Assembly: GCF_000715075.1 (NCBI RefSeq)
Contig: NC_134084.1
Location: forward strand, 4,962,501 to 5,026,500
Direction: 5' to 3'
From: Nicotiana tabacum
Taxonomy: Eukaryota; Streptophyta; Magnoliopsida; Solanales; Solanaceae
DNA: 64,000 bases
Part shown: positions 21,775-34,338 of the stretch, piece by piece
Position numbering within the stretch: position 1 is the first letter of the stretch
Layout of the letters: every line of letters begins with the position of its first letter
Notes under the pieces: generated by a model
Databases searched by the model: none
What the model saw: the letters and a program-made list of their open reading frames with translations, nothing else
Told to the model about the DNA's origin: nothing
Made by a program: the position numbers and the translations under genes

Positions 21775-24700
21775 ATGGGAAGGATTGAGATGATGTTTGA
21801 ACAAATGATGAAAAAGAACACCGACTCTGATGCCCAGTTAGCGTCTCATAATACTTTAATCCGAAACTTGGAGGTTCAACTTGGCCAGATTTTGCAATCT
21901 TTGAATACTCGCCCTAAGGGGTCTCTACCTAGTGATACGGTAGTAAACCCAAAGGGTGGGAACAATACCGGGCATGCAATAGCGGTGATTACTAGAAGCG
22001 GACGAGGTGGTGAAGTGAACACTTCCAAGAAAAAAGAAGTTGTGAATGATAAGGTTGAAGTGCAAGATGATGATGTCCCTTTAGTTGATGACCAAGTGAG
22101 TGAAGAGAATGTGAATGTCGAAGTGAGGATTGATATTCATGATAATGAGGTGGAGACTCAACATGACGTGAACCCGTCTAGGGAACACGTGATAGACATG
22201 CCAGAAATGGTAATGCCCAAGGCTAAAGCTCCTTTGCCAAGGCCTCCTCCACCTTACCCTCAAAGGCTTGCGAAGCAAAAGAATGAGAACCAATTTAAGA
22301 AGTTCATAGAGATGATGAAAAGCTTATCAATTAATGTTCCATTAGTGGAAGCTCTTGAACGAATGTCGGGTTACGCCAAGTTCATGAAAGACTTGGTGAC
22401 AAAAAAGAGATACATGGATTGTGAGACCATAAAAATGACTCACCAAGTAAGTGCAATTGTGCACTCAATGGCTCTAAAGCTTGAAGATCCCGGCACGTTC
22501 ACTATTCCATGCACCATTGGGAGTGCAGATTTCGCAAAGGCATTGTGTGACTTGGGAGCGAGCATCAATTTGATGCCTTACTCCATCTTCAAAACTTTGG
22601 GTATTGGCCAACCACGACCTACTTCAATGAGGTTACAAATGGAGGATAGAACAATGAAGAGGCCGTTTGGTATTATTGATGATGTTCTTGTTCTAGTGGA
22701 CAAGTTCATTTTGCCTGCTCACTTTGTGATTTTGGACTGCAAGGTTGATTATGAGGTTCCGATCATATTGGGAAGACCTTTCCTTGCAACTGGGAAGGCC
22801 TTAGTTGATGTAGAAGCAGGGGAGCTCACCTTCCAGGTGGGTGATGAAAAAGTGGTCTTTCATGTGTGCAAGTCAATGGAGCAACCTAATAGTACTGAAG
22901 TGTGCTCTTTTGTGGATCTTGTCACGGAAATGATAGTTGATGATACGAGTACAATGATCAATATGGAGGACCCCATAGAAGCGGTATTGTTGAACCTTGA
23001 TGTCAATGAGGATGAAGGTCGGGTGGAGTGTGTCAATGCTTTGCATAGAATGGGCTCTTAATCTTATGAGCCTCGAAAGCTCTCTTTGGATCTCGAGAAT
23101 AAAAAAACTCCACCAACAAAGCCCTCAATCAAGGAACCTCCCATCTTGGAGTTGAAGCCGTTGCCTCCACACCTTAGGTATGAATTCTTAGGCCCTAGTT
23201 CAACTTTGCTAGTTATTCTTTCCTCTTGTCTTACTAACATGCAGGTAGATGCCACATTGGTCGTGCTCTAAAAATGGAAGAAGGCAATTCGATGGACTCT
23301 AGCTGATATCCGGGGGATAAGCCCCGCCTTTTGCATGCACAAGATTATTCTTGAAGATGATGCCAAGCCCTCCGTGTAACATCAAAGGAGGTTGAATGAG
23401 GCTATGAAAGAGGTTGTCAAAAAGGAGGTGATCAAGTGGTTGGATGCAGGGGTTGTGTACCCCATCTCAGATAGTTCTTGGACTTCACTGATGCAATGTG
23501 TGCCAAAGAAGGGTAGTATGACAGTGGTTACTAATGCACAAAATGAGTTGATTCCCACTAGGACTGTCACCGGATGGAGGGTGTGCATGGACTATTGCAA
23601 GCTGAATAAAGTGACCCGCAAAGATCACTTCCCATTGCCTTTTCTTGACCAGATGCTAGATAAACTTGTTGGGCAGGCCTTCTACTGTTTCTTCGATGGG
23701 TACTCCGAGTACAACCAGATTTTGATTACTCCGGAAGATCAGGAGAAAACAACTTTCACTTGTCCATATGGCACCTTTGCCTTTTCTAAAATTCCATTTG
23801 GGTTGTGTAATGCACCGGCTACATTCTAGTGGTGTATGATAGCCATATTTGTCGACATAGTGGAGGACATTTTGGAGGTATTCATGGATGACTTTACTGT
23901 TGTGGATGACTCGTTTGATGAATGTCTGAAAAATCTTAACAAGGTGTTGGCCCGGTGTGAAGAGACCAATCTTGTGCTTAATTGGGAAAAATGTCACTTT
24001 ATGGTAGAGGAGGGCATTGTCCTCGGCCATAAGATTTCAAATCATGGTATAGAGGTGGACAAGGCTAAAATTGAAGTGATCTCAAAGATTCCTCCTCCTA
24101 CTTTAGTCAAAGGGGTTAGAAGTTTTCTTGGGCATGCGGGGTTCTACCGAAGATTCATCAAAGTCTTTTCTAAGGTAGTGAACCTTTTATGCAAGTTATT
24201 GGAAAAGGATGCCAAGTTCGTGTTTAATGATGAATGCATGAAGGCTTTTGAACTTCTCAAGTACAAATTGACAATCACTCCCATTATTACCGCGCCTAAT
24301 TGGAGCTTACCTTTTGAGCTCATGTGTGATGCAAGTGATGTTGCGGTAGGAACGGTCTTGGGTTAAAGAATGAACAATATGTTTCACCCGGTGTATTATG
24401 CAAGCAAGATAATGAATGATGCTCAAGTGAACTACACGGTGACGGAAAAAGAGTTGCTAGCAATTGTGTTTGCAATGGAGAAATTTAGGCCTTAACTCAT
24501 AGGGGCCAAGGTGATAGTTCATACTGACCATGCAACACTTTGTTAACTCATGGTGACAAATAAGGATTCCAAGGCGAGATTGATGAGATGGGTTCTATTG
24601 CTTCAAGAGTTTGACTTTGAGATTGTCGATCGGAAAGGGAGTGAAAACCAAGTGGCGGACCACTTGTCCCCCTTGGAAGAGGAGGGGAGGCCTTGTGATG

Positions 24701-26019
24701 GCCTTGAAATTAATGATTCATTCCCTGATGAGCAACTTCCCTCCGTATCTGTGAATAGCATGACTTGGTTTACGGATGTTGCCAACTTTCTTGTGACCGG
24801 TATTGTTCCATATGAACTCTCTTCTAGCCAAAGGAAGAAGCTCAAATGGGATAGCTTGTACTACTATTGGGATGAGCCTTATTTGTTCAAAATTTTCAAT
24901 GATGGTGTGATTCGAAGATGTGTTCCGGAAGAGGAGCAACTGAGTATTCTTGATGCTTATCATTCCTCTCCTTACGGTGGTCACCATGGTGGGGCAAGGA
25001 TAGCTTCAAAGGTGCTTAGCTGTGGATTCTATTGGCCTACATTGTACAAGGATGCGGGTGATCTTGTGAAGAGATGTGATGAGTGCTAGAGAGATGGTGG
25101 AATTTCAAAGAAGGATGAAATGTCTCTCACCACTATTCTTGAGGTTGACATATTTGATGTGTGGGGCATCGACTTCATGGGACCTTTTGTAATTTCATAT
25201 GGTAACACATACATTCTGGTGGCCATTGATTATGTTTCCAAATGGGTTGAGGCCGTGGCTTTACCCAACAACGAGGTCCGGAGTGTTGTTGCTTTTCTCA
25301 AGAAGAGTATATTTACTCGGTTTGGCACTCCTAGAGCAATCATCAGTGATGGAGGTTCTCATTTTTGCAATAAGGCATTTGATACGCTGCTTGCAAGGTA
25401 TGGTCTCAATCATAAGATTTCAACCCCTTACCATCCTCAGGCTAGTGGGCAAGTTGAGGTCTCCAATAGGGAGATTAAGAGCACATTGTCGAAGACCGTC
25501 AATGCAAATAGGACCGACTGGTCCAAGAAATTGGATGATGCTTTATAGGTGATTTGTATGTATCCGTACCGGTTGTTGTTTGGAAAAGTTTGCCATCTAC
25601 CAGTTGAGTTAAAGCACAAGGCCATGTGGGATTTGAGGAAGTTAAATCTTGAATGAGATGTTGCAGCAAATCTTCGGGTGGAGCAACTTAATCAGCTTGA
25701 TGAGTTCCGGTTCCATGCCTATTCTAGCTCGTCATTGTATAAGGACAAGATGAAGTACTTACATGACAAATATGCTTGTGGCAAGGAGTTCAAAGTAGGT
25801 GATTTGGTTCTCTTGTTCAACTCCCGGCTACGACTGTTTCCAAGAAAGCTTAAGTCAAAATGGAGTGGACCTTTTGAGGTGGTTCTTATGACTCCGTTTG
25901 GTGCTCTTGATTTGAAAAACAAAAATGGTAAGGTCTTCAGAGTTAATGGGCACAGAGTCAAGCACTATCTTGGCAAGTTTTATGATAGCCACGTGGCGGT
26001 AATGATCCATCTCAAGTGA
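21775..26019 (+). pseudogene. Athila pol: protease, RT, RNase H, integrase
   Basis: All open segments from 21775 to 26019 are in one frame, separated mainly by nonsense codons. Domain order: protease with CDLGASINLMP (22544-22579), RT (23392-24100) with catalytic FMDDF at 23881-23895, RNase H (24240-24640; [25 protein letters not shown]), integrase zinc finger (24955-25095; HHGG...CDEC), DDE core (25120-25560; [26 protein letters not shown]) and C-terminal domain (25678-26019). Stops include 23059, 23377, 23827, 24364, 25087, 25546 and 25654. About eight codons appear deleted near 25548. Inactive as a polyprotein. Confidence 0.9.
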
Positions 26020-26209
26020 TTGATAGTAACCCGCATCGTATCGCGATGTTAAATCAGGCGCTTCTTGGGAGGCAACCCATGTGTTTTTCCTCTTATTTTT
26101 CTTTGATTTTCCTCTTAGTGTAGGATTTGTTTTTGGACTAACTGGTTGTGACATGTGTTTAGGGATCTTTGATGCAGTGTAGGACTAAGCTGGAAAATGT
26201 GTCACTCTC

Positions 26210-26470
26210 TGAAGTTTGGACCGCGACCGTGCTCCATTTTTCGAGGACCACGGTGGCCTTATCGCGGGGGCGAAATTTGATTGCGGTCAGCGGTGCTAAA
26301 CAATCCAAAGTGGGGGTTCTCTAAAATTTCAACCACTACCGCGGTGTATTTTTTGCTGTCAGCGGTGGCTTACCGCTGTCGCGGAGCATTTTTCACGGTG
26401 GTCTCAAAGCAACAGCTCTTATGAACTTTACAACCCAGTCCGTGGTGCATTTATTGCGGCTGCGGTAGGT
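26210..26470 (+). repeat. GC-rich palindromic word cluster, Athila internal region
   Basis: Words such as GACCGCGACCGTG and ACCGCGGTG recur, ending about 30 bases upstream of the internal TATA box. A second cluster (about 26870-27200) lies in the putative intron. Confidence 0.7.
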
Positions 26471-26495
26471 AAGAATGTGCGGGTCCTAGGGCTTG

Positions 26496-26507
26496 TTTAT
26501 AATAGAA
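26496..26507 (+). promoter_or_regulatory. Putative internal promoter (TATA-like) of Athila extra ORF
   Basis: TTTATAATAGAA is at the position of TATAAATAGAA in copies A and B, and a similar CCCCTTTTACA leader start follows. Expected start of transcription is near 26530. The motif is weaker than in the other copies. Confidence 0.45.
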
Positions 26508-26632
26508 CCTCAGGCCCCCCTTTTACATTTTTCGCTCTTTGCATTCTCAAACAGCATAGACTATTGTTCACTCACTCCCTAGTTTGCACAAACACAAGAA
26601 CTGAGCTTCATTTGTTTCACATTTCACATCTG

Positions 26633-27285
26633 GTAAATCCAATCAACCCTTAGTCTTTAATTTTGTTTTTATTTTCTTTTAAATTGATAGTTATTACTTC
26701 TTCTTCTTCCTTTTTCTTTCAGTTTTGACTCACGGTTCCATAGTTTTAATTAGATTAGGTTTCAATTAGTTAGAAATGGTTATTAACTACCTAGCGGGGT
26801 TGATAATGTGTTGATTAATGCCAAAATGCTTGAAAATTAGAAACCCTAGGTATTGAGCCCTAATTTGCCTTTCGCGGTCCGTTGTTGTTTGATCGCGGTT
26901 CGCTATCATTTATGTTTTGTGAGATTTTAAGTCTTGATAACCGCGATTAGCGGTGGCATTTTCCGCTGACAGTGGTGCCTCTCCGTGGCCACGATGATTT
27001 TTCCGCGGTTCACGATGATAAAGTTCAGAGAGATGCATTTGAGGGTATGCGGCCGCGGTTGATTTTCCGCGGTCCGCGGTGCACTCACCGTGGACGCGCT
27101 TCTTTTTCTGCGGTCCGTGATACTATTGAATCAGAGAGGGGGTAGTCTGAGTACCATCTCTCCATGGCCGCAATGCATTTTTCGCGGTCCGCAGTCTGGT
27201 GTTTTGTTCTTGCACAGTCAACTAATATTCTACACTACTTCTTGTAGTATTTGCACTAACAAATTTCAACTGATTGTACTTGTAG
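26633..27285 (+). other. Putative leader intron of Athila extra ORF
   Basis: The donor is CTG|GTAAAT (exon end 26632), the branch site CACTAAC is at 27254-27260 and the acceptor TTGTAG ends at 27285, just before the ATG at 27289. Length is 653 bases. Same layout as 7067-7682 in copy B. Confidence 0.5.
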
Positions 27286-27288
27286 GCA

Positions 27289-29273
27289 ATGGTTAAATCT
27301 AGAGGATCTGGTGACAAACAAAAGGGTAGAGCAGAATCCTCTCGGGGTAGGGGATGAGGCATGATTAAATTGACCCCAGCGGTTCAGAAAGCAATTGGGG
27401 AAACCAGAAAAAACATCAGAGCTGCAGATAGAGCTGCTTCCCATTCCGAGGAAAGTGAGTACTTACCCTCCCGTGAGGCATCAGAGTCTGATTCAGTGCC
27501 TGAATATGTACCCAACTTCCCGGAGAGACGTAAGTTGAGAGATGAGCCCAAACCTTCAGCCTCCCTTACTGCTCATGCTCCAGTTCATGTATCTTCTGAG
27601 TCGTCTGAGGGCTCAGCAGAGAGCAGTGATAGTTCAGATTCAACCTCACCTACACCTTAGTCACCTGGACAGGATGTAGATGTTGGGATACCGGATGAAG
27701 AGGGAGGGGTGTGACTCAAACTGGGGGTGTGGAAAGAACTAGAAACCCCGAGGTGTGGCAAAAGTGGTTCGTCAATGAGTTGGCTTATCGCAAGTTCCGG
27801 GAGTGGTGGCCTCTAAGGTCCCTTATTCATGAGTTCTAGTTCATAGAGAGGGATCTCCTGCCGCACAACCCCAACATGAAACAGAAATTCAATGAACGAG
27901 TGGGGTGGGATTACTTCACCAGCACGGTGTAAGAGGCAAACAAGCACTTAGTCAAAGAGTTTTACGCTAATGCTTCCCACATCAAGAAGGATACTAAAGT
28001 GCGGAACTTGAAAGTGAAGTTTGATGGGAAGACAATAAATGAATACCTGGGCTTTAATGAGGAAGATGAAGCATTTTACTTGGAGAAGGTAGCACTTGAT
28101 GAGGCAGCCCGTCCGTGGTTGGCATCATATCTATCTCTCCCGGTCACCACCCCAACATGGTTGACAGCAGGGGTTCCTATCTTGAGGAAAACCCTAAACT
28201 TTGAGGCGAAAGGGTGGGAGACTTTTGTATGCAGCAGGCTTGACCCTACTACCCATGAAAACACATTGCCGGTATCTAGGGAAATATTAGTGGCAGCTAT
28301 TATGGCGAGGTTCCCGATAATATCGGGAATGTCATGTCTAGGGTGATCACCAGAGTGGTCAACGAGGGTGACAGATCGTATCCCTTCCCAAACTTCCTCA
28401 TAATGTACTTCGAAGATCAGAAGGTGGGAAAAGAAACTTTGATGTGAAGGTGAAACCTAAAATGCCCTTTTCATGGTACAGCCTCAGTGTCTAGACAAAC
28501 CCAAAGCCAAAGAATCCAAGGGCAAAGCCACTACCTCTACTGGCCAATCTGAAGAGCCAGTAGTAGTAGTAGTCACTTCTTCTTAGCCTCCCACTGCCAT
28601 AATAGAGCCTACCGCCGAACCATCTACTTCCACTCCTGCAGATATTCCATCCTCCTCAGCATACCAATTGATTGCCCACCGATTGAGCCAAACACTCTCC
28701 AGTATCAACAACTGGATGCAGGCAGCAACTTCTAAGTTGTCTGTACTATCTAGTTCAGTGGTAGCCCAGTCAGTGCCCCCACAGCCACAGGTGCCGGCTT
28801 CAGTAGAGGAGTCTCTCAATGAGCTTATGGACAACCAGAAGAAGCTCCTTGACAACCAAGAGCTGATAATGGATGCTCTTGCTGATCAAGGGAAAACACT
28901 TAAGGAGCTGAGCAAATACACAAAGAAGTTGAAGAAGACGCAGGCATCAAATGAGTCAGTTAAGGAATTGAGGGGAGAAGTGGAGAAGATGAAGGCAACT
29001 GACCATTTGCCTTTGGAGCTACTATTGCATGATCAGCCTCCAGCAGCTCAGACAGAGCAGGTTTCGGAGAAGGATATTGAGAGAGCACCAAAGAGGAGGA
29101 GGATGATCCCCCAAGTGGATGATGTTGATATTGAATTGGAGGAGATGGAGGGTGTTGCTTCTGGCCAGCCACAGGCCCCCGGGACAGATGATCCAGGTTC
29201 CCAGCCACAGGATCTCGTGCTACCACAAGACCCTACTCAGTCACAGGACCTCATGCATACGGAGGATCCATAG
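27289..29273 (+). pseudogene. Athila extra ORF (putative plant transposon protein domain)
   Basis: Same architecture as the ORF at 7686-9740: basic start (MVKSRGSGDKQKGR), acidic Ser-rich linker, conserved domain (about 27740-28440; NEYLGF, CSRLDPTTHENTLPVSRE), Pro-rich linker, and a C-terminal coiled coil (28800-29010, Lys/Glu/Leu-rich). It ends at TAG 29271-29273. It is broken by TGA 27355-27357, TAG 27658-27660, a shift near 27710 and another near 28320. No signal peptide or transmembrane segment is seen. Function is unknown. Confidence 0.75.
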
Positions 29274-31207
29274 GGTGTTTTCTTCACTCTCTATCTTTCT
29301 TTTTGAGCTTATTTTTGGTTAGTTAGTATTGAGGACAATGCTAGCTTTCATTTGAGGGGGTTCCCCTACTTTGATTTTTGATTTGGTAGTTATATTTGGT
29401 AGTTGGATTGTAATTATGACAATATTTTCCTTCTTTGTGCTTATTTTTTCACTTTTGGTATGTATATAACTTTACCTTTTATTTTACTTTTCGTTGTTGT
29501 TCTATCTTGGCTTGTTTATAAAGTTACTCTCATGTATATATTCCTTCTTATGTATATTCATCTAACCCTCCCCCCCCCCTTGTACATATGCAGTTTGCTT
29601 TCCGCATTTTACTTCATAGCTTCTTTCGCAATTTCCTTACTAGTATAGTTTTTTATTTCATTTAATAGTTTTTTTCGGTTCGTAGCTTCTTATTTTACAA
29701 TTTTGTGTGATCAATAAGCCTTTGGTTTTCTTAATGCCACGGTTCTTTCCAAAGGTGGAGTTTGTGTGAACCGGGTGGCTCTTCTCGATGATGGATGACA
29801 TGACAACCTTCTTAAGGGTTTGAGTCTTTTTTTTTCTTTCATTTATGTGTAAATAGTAGTTAGCGAGCAATGGTGCCTCAGGCAAAGCTTCACTTGGGCC
29901 TAACACATTTACCTTTGACCTTATGGTTAAAAACAAATTGTTGTGTATAGGATGGTGATAGTTGTGACCTTGAGACTCTTGTGTTGGCTAAACAATCATC
30001 GAGTGGTTTCTCGAAACCATGTATGTTGCTCAAATCTTAGCTAAGGTTGTTGTGGTCCCCGACTCTGTTTCTTTAGCAATCCTATAGCTTGTGTGGTGAG
30101 GTATTGATTTGCAAGTCCAAGTCCCATGCCAATAAGTCTAGAACTTGCCCTGAATGTCTGTCTAGGCAAAATCCGAAGTGAAGCTCGAGTTGAGAAGTGA
30201 TTATAGGCTCTCCTTGATCCTAATTGAGACTTGAAAACATTCATATCCTACCAATGATGATATCCCTAGTCAACCCCGTTGATCTATAGTCCTTAGTCTT
30301 TCAATAACCATGATACAAGCCTTTATCCGTTCTGAAATAATCCTCTCTTGGCACCCTATCTTTCCTTAGCACAAGGCAAAAGCATAAGTTTGAGGGTAGA
30401 GAAGAGAAATGCAAAAGTGATAAAAGGTACAAAATGAAGAAAAGGAAAGACAAAAAGAAAAAGAAAGAAAATCCAAAAAGTCAAAAAGAAAGTAAACAAT
30501 GTAGATGAAATAAAGGGATTCAATAAAAGAAAAAGATGAAAGGCATGGAAAGATTAGAAAAGAAAAAAAAGGATTGAAATGAACAACAAAGAGTGACATT
30601 GTGTCTCTTTATCCCCTAAAGAAGAAGTAAATGACTCAAAGAGTCAAGAAAATGTATGCCAAAATGAAGCAAATGAAGTGCTTAAGGGAAGATGAAACCT
30701 TCTTAGACCAATACATCCTACCCTGAACCAAAAGTCTTCATTACATTCCCACAAAAGCCCTATATGATCTTGAGTTGAGTGAGCTTACATTAGTGGTGAC
30801 TCACATAAGGGGCAAGCTTATGGTACTTAGAGCTGGACTTGTGACCTTCCTTTGAGAGAGATGAGTGTGTTTTCTACAATCCTCGTTCTGAGTGCTACAA
30901 TCAAAAAGTGAGGTTTGCTTATGGAGAGTTGAGGAGTATGAGTTTGGGTTCCACAGCGACCAATATAACAGAAAGAGTTTCCTTGATGAGTTGAGTCAAC
31001 TCTTGATGCTTTTGTGTCGTACTATAGCCATGGTGCTAAAAGGTTGTGTATTGTTGATAATGCATTTGAGTTGAGGGTAATTGTTAGTCCCAATTGATTC
31101 TTGATGAGGTTACTTTAGGACAGCTGAATTTTTCTTTCTTTTATCTTGAGGAGGTGGGAATTACTTTGTTTGCTTGAGGACAAGCAAAAGCTTAAGTTTG
31201 GGAGAGT
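29274..31207 (+). other. Athila 3' non-coding region with polypurine tract
   Basis: No gene is visible in these 1.9 kb. It contains the GAGGACAATGCTAGC word with a G-run (29330-29365), AT-rich sequence, a purine-rich tract (30390-30560), and at the right end GAGGACAAGC...AAGTTTGGGAGAG (31175-31206). The last serves as the polypurine tract that primes plus-strand DNA next to the 3' LTR. Confidence 0.75.
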
Positions 31208-32661
31208 TGATAACTAGGGATTCTGGTCTAGTTTATGCTTCTTTTTGCTTGAGTTTTGGACTAAAATGTGTACAGGTATTCCCCAAAAGCTAACTTGTTG
31301 TGCTTGTTTGCAGTGTTTGGTAAAAAAGGGGCAAGGATGTCATAACCAGCTCAAAAAAGGAGTGAAACCTGCACAAGTGCAAAACCAAGTCAAAGCAGCG
31401 CTATAGCGGAAAATCCACCGCGGACGCAGAAGACCCACCACGACTGCGCGCTTTTTATCACGGTCCGCAGTGGCAAGGATTCACAGAGTTGTCATTTTTT
31501 GAATTCAAGCTATCACGGTGATTTTATGCGACCGCGGTACCCCTACCGCAACAACGGTCCTTTTACCGCGGTCTGCGGAGAAGAGATTCAGAGAGCCTGG
31601 AGTCTGAGCTAAAGCTGAAGACTGCGGTCCGCAGTTGATTTACCACGGTCGCGGTAGCCTCACCGCTGCAACGGTCCATTTTCCGTTGTCAGTGGTACCT
31701 CCGTCAGGGGCATTTTTGTTTGGAAAATTTGGCTGTGTATAAATACTACTTTTTCATATTTTTAGGTCATCTTACGTTAGTTGAGCACGTGAAGCGCCGT
31801 TTTTTCTATTTTGAGTAATTTTATAGCTTACTTAGCAATTAATCTTAGTCTCTTATCTTGTAATTACAATTTATGGATTATTTATCATCTCAATCTATGA
31901 TTTCTTCGTCAATTATGAGTAGTTAAACCCATTAACTAGGGTTGTGGCTCAACCCTAGTATGGGTATTTAATGGGTCTATTGTTTTAGGGCTTAGATGTT
32001 TATGGGTGATGGGTATTTGGCTATATTTATGCTTTCTATATTGAATTAGTGATTGGAAACACTAATTTGTGTCTTTTTGACTTAGGCTCTTCTTGAGAAA
32101 GAGAGACTAAATCTAGGAATTTCAGGCCAACAAGGAATTGGGGTGTATTCAAGAGATTGATAGCCCCAATTAAAGGGTTAAACCTAGATATAGTAATACC
32201 CGACTTGAGCCAATATTGCTTTCACAAAAAGAACACCCAATTGGGCTTCAGAAAGCCAATTAGGGCAAAGTCACTCAAACTACCGAGAGGTATAAAGTGA
32301 GTAGTTTCGTGCATTGGCTATATCATGATCCTAACTATAACATTATTTCCCTAAGTTTGAGATCCCCTTAGATACTTATCTAGGAGAAAGTCACTTTCCT
32401 AGTGCCTCTTTACCCATTTAGAAAACCCTACAAAAATATCCATTTAGCTTAATTTCTTGCATCAGTAGTATTAAATTTAAAAGTAACAAACAAACAAGAA
32501 TGATTGGAAGTGCAATTAAAAGCACTACACATTTCTAGATTAGATAGGAATCCAACTCCAAATATATCTAGCTCCTTGTAGATTCGATCTCGACCTTCTC
32601 GGGTAAAAGCTGCATCGACCGCTCTTGCCACTCTGTAGTGGTGTAGGGTTGGAACCGATCA
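31208..32661 (+). mobile_element. 3' LTR of Athila element
   Basis: 1454 bases, TGATAACTAGGG to ...CCGATCA, pairing with 18878-20318. GC-rich cluster 31390-31700 and TATA box 31738-31747 are at the same places as in the 5' LTR. Followed by the TSD. Confidence 0.95.
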
Positions 32662-32666
32662 CGATA
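32662..32666 (+). repeat. TSD (CGATA), right copy, of the Athila element
   Basis: Exact match to 18873-18877. Confidence 0.95.
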
Positions 32667-34249
32667 CTTGCATGATTTTCTTCTGTTGTTTCATCCATGT
32701 CTATGATGATTTTTTCTTCACTTACAAGAGCCATGATTTTCTCATTCAAGACGAAGCATTTCTCTGTAGGGTGGCTAATGACACGATGAAACTTGCAGTA
32801 TTTCGGATCGCCAACTTTACCAATTTTCTTTGGCCTTTTTGATTCAGTGAGATCGATGACTTTCTTGTCCAATTGTTCATCAAGGATTGTGGGTACGTCT
32901 GAATCTGAAAATGTATAAACCTTTGCCTCTAATTCCTTCGAGGTGGGATGACGCTTCTCCTCTTTGGAATATTGACTTAGGGTCTTATCCTCCTTCACTT
33001 TTTGCTTGGTAGTGACCTTCACAGAAGTTGCTTTCACCGCCATTGATTCTTTGGTTTGGTTCTTTGATGCAACATTTTTCTTGAACTCATTTTAATCAGC
33101 AAATGGAGATGCCTTTCCATGACTTGTGATGCTTAACTCCATGTCGTGCACTCGTGTTGCAAGTTCTTCAAAAGTTCGCGGTTTGATCCCTTGTAGGATG
33201 TACAAAGGCCCCAGTGCATTCCTTGAATGCACATCTCCACAGCAGATATTTCTGAAAGGCGATCTTTGTAGTCCAAACTTGACGCTCTCCAACGATTAAC
33301 GTAATCTACCACGGGCTCGTTCTTTCTTTGCTTGGTGCCTGTCAACTCTATTAGGCTTATTAAGGAATTCCTTCTCAAGTTGCTCCCAGCTATCAATGGA
33401 CTCGGTCTCCAAGTCAATATACCAGTCAAATGCATTACCTTTCAGAGAATGAATAAATTGTTTTACCAAAAGGTCACCATGCGTTCCATCATTGCTACAA
33501 GTCTCAACAAAGTGGGCAATATGTTGCCTTGGGTTCCCTTTGCTATCAAATTGATGCAGCTTTGGTGGTTGATAATTGGTTGGCATGGTTAAACAATCAA
33601 TCCTCTTAGTATAAGGCTTAGAGTAGTACAACGAACTTTGTGATGGTCCACCATATTGAGCTCAGATAGTGTTTGTTATCATGTCTTGCAATTGTTGGAC
33701 AGATAACTCCGCAACTGAAGTGGATTGCTTTTCCTTTTGAATGTTTAACTTTGCAAATAATTCCTCAAAAGCTATTTTTTGGGAGGTAAAGACAGGTGAA
33801 CGAGGAGGGACATGGATCGACTCTCCAAGTGCATAGGCCTCCAATTTGTTCATGAGTTGAGCGATTTGAAGGTCTTTGCCTTCAACGGATTTCTTCAAGA
33901 CCTCTATAGTCTGTTCCATCATGGCAAACTTTTCGTCCACGTTAGTTGTGTCAGTCATCAAGGCATTGACATTCGTTGAAACTGAAGAATCCTCAAATCC
34001 GCCAAGGTTTGAGGTTGTTTGAGAAAGTTCTCCAAACAACGAGAATGGGGTGTTGCCCCCAGAGATTGCGGTTGCGAACGTCATATGAGATTTGCTCTTC
34101 TTTGCCATCTCTAAGGAGGCGAAGTATTCGGATCCATCCAAACCACTAGCCTTGAACTTGCTTCGAGTGTTTGGGCCAACATGACTGAGCTCGGTGGATA
34201 CGGCAACAGTAGCATCTTTGCATGAAACATTACACTTGCGGAAGGCCAT
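32667..34249 (-). pseudogene. Tat element I gag
   Basis: A start at ATG 34249 (MAFRKCN) is plausible because it follows the PBS by about 65 bases; the frame itself extends upstream into the LTR. The N-terminal part has a coiled coil (EKFAMMEQTIEVLKKSVEG). The capsid-like domain (33600-33140) shows FVETCSNDG, FIHSLKGNAFDWYIDLE, and SWEQLEKEFL. A variant zinc finger is at about 32740-32810 (YCKFHRVISHPTEKCF, C-x2-H with a distal Cys). A TGA at 33662, a frameshift near 33430 and stop codons near 33092 break it. The Athila insertion interrupts the continuation towards protease. Confidence 0.85.
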
Positions 34250-34313
34250 TGTAGCAGTAGATCTGAAGTTTGTAGTTTTCAACTTGCAAGAAGGAGAGAT
34301 GAAGAGCAGAATT

Positions 34314-34332
34314 GGTCCCACTGGGCGTGCCA
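34314..34332 (-). other. Primer binding site of Tat element I
   Basis: The minus strand reads TGGCACGCCCAGTGGGACC, starting six bases inside the LTR boundary. This sequence is, from memory, usual next to LTRs of this type. I do not assign the tRNA. Confidence 0.6.
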
Positions 34333-34338
34333 AAATTT

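Larger units (their letters stand above)
18878..32661 (+). mobile_element. Structurally complete Athila-type Ty3 retrotransposon
   Basis: A 13.8-kb element with paired LTRs (18878-20318, 31208-32661), tRNA-Asp-type PBS, gag, protease, RT, RNase H, integrase, internal promoter and intron, extra ORF, polypurine tract, and an exact 5-bp TSD. It is inserted in the gag-protease linker of Tat element I in the opposite orientation. The LTRs differ by an estimated 5-10% in the stretches I compared by eye, so the insertion is not recent. All coding regions carry stops, so it could move only with proteins supplied by relatives. Confidence 0.95.

Noticed and set aside
21348..21821. Minus-strand hydrophobic frame of 157 codons
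   Set aside because: It is the antisense shadow of the Asn/Gln/Gly-rich linker of Athila gag.
21775..26019. Possible integrated pararetrovirus
   Set aside because: The elements have LTRs, 5-bp TSDs and integrase; no movement or coat protein signature of plant pararetroviruses is seen.
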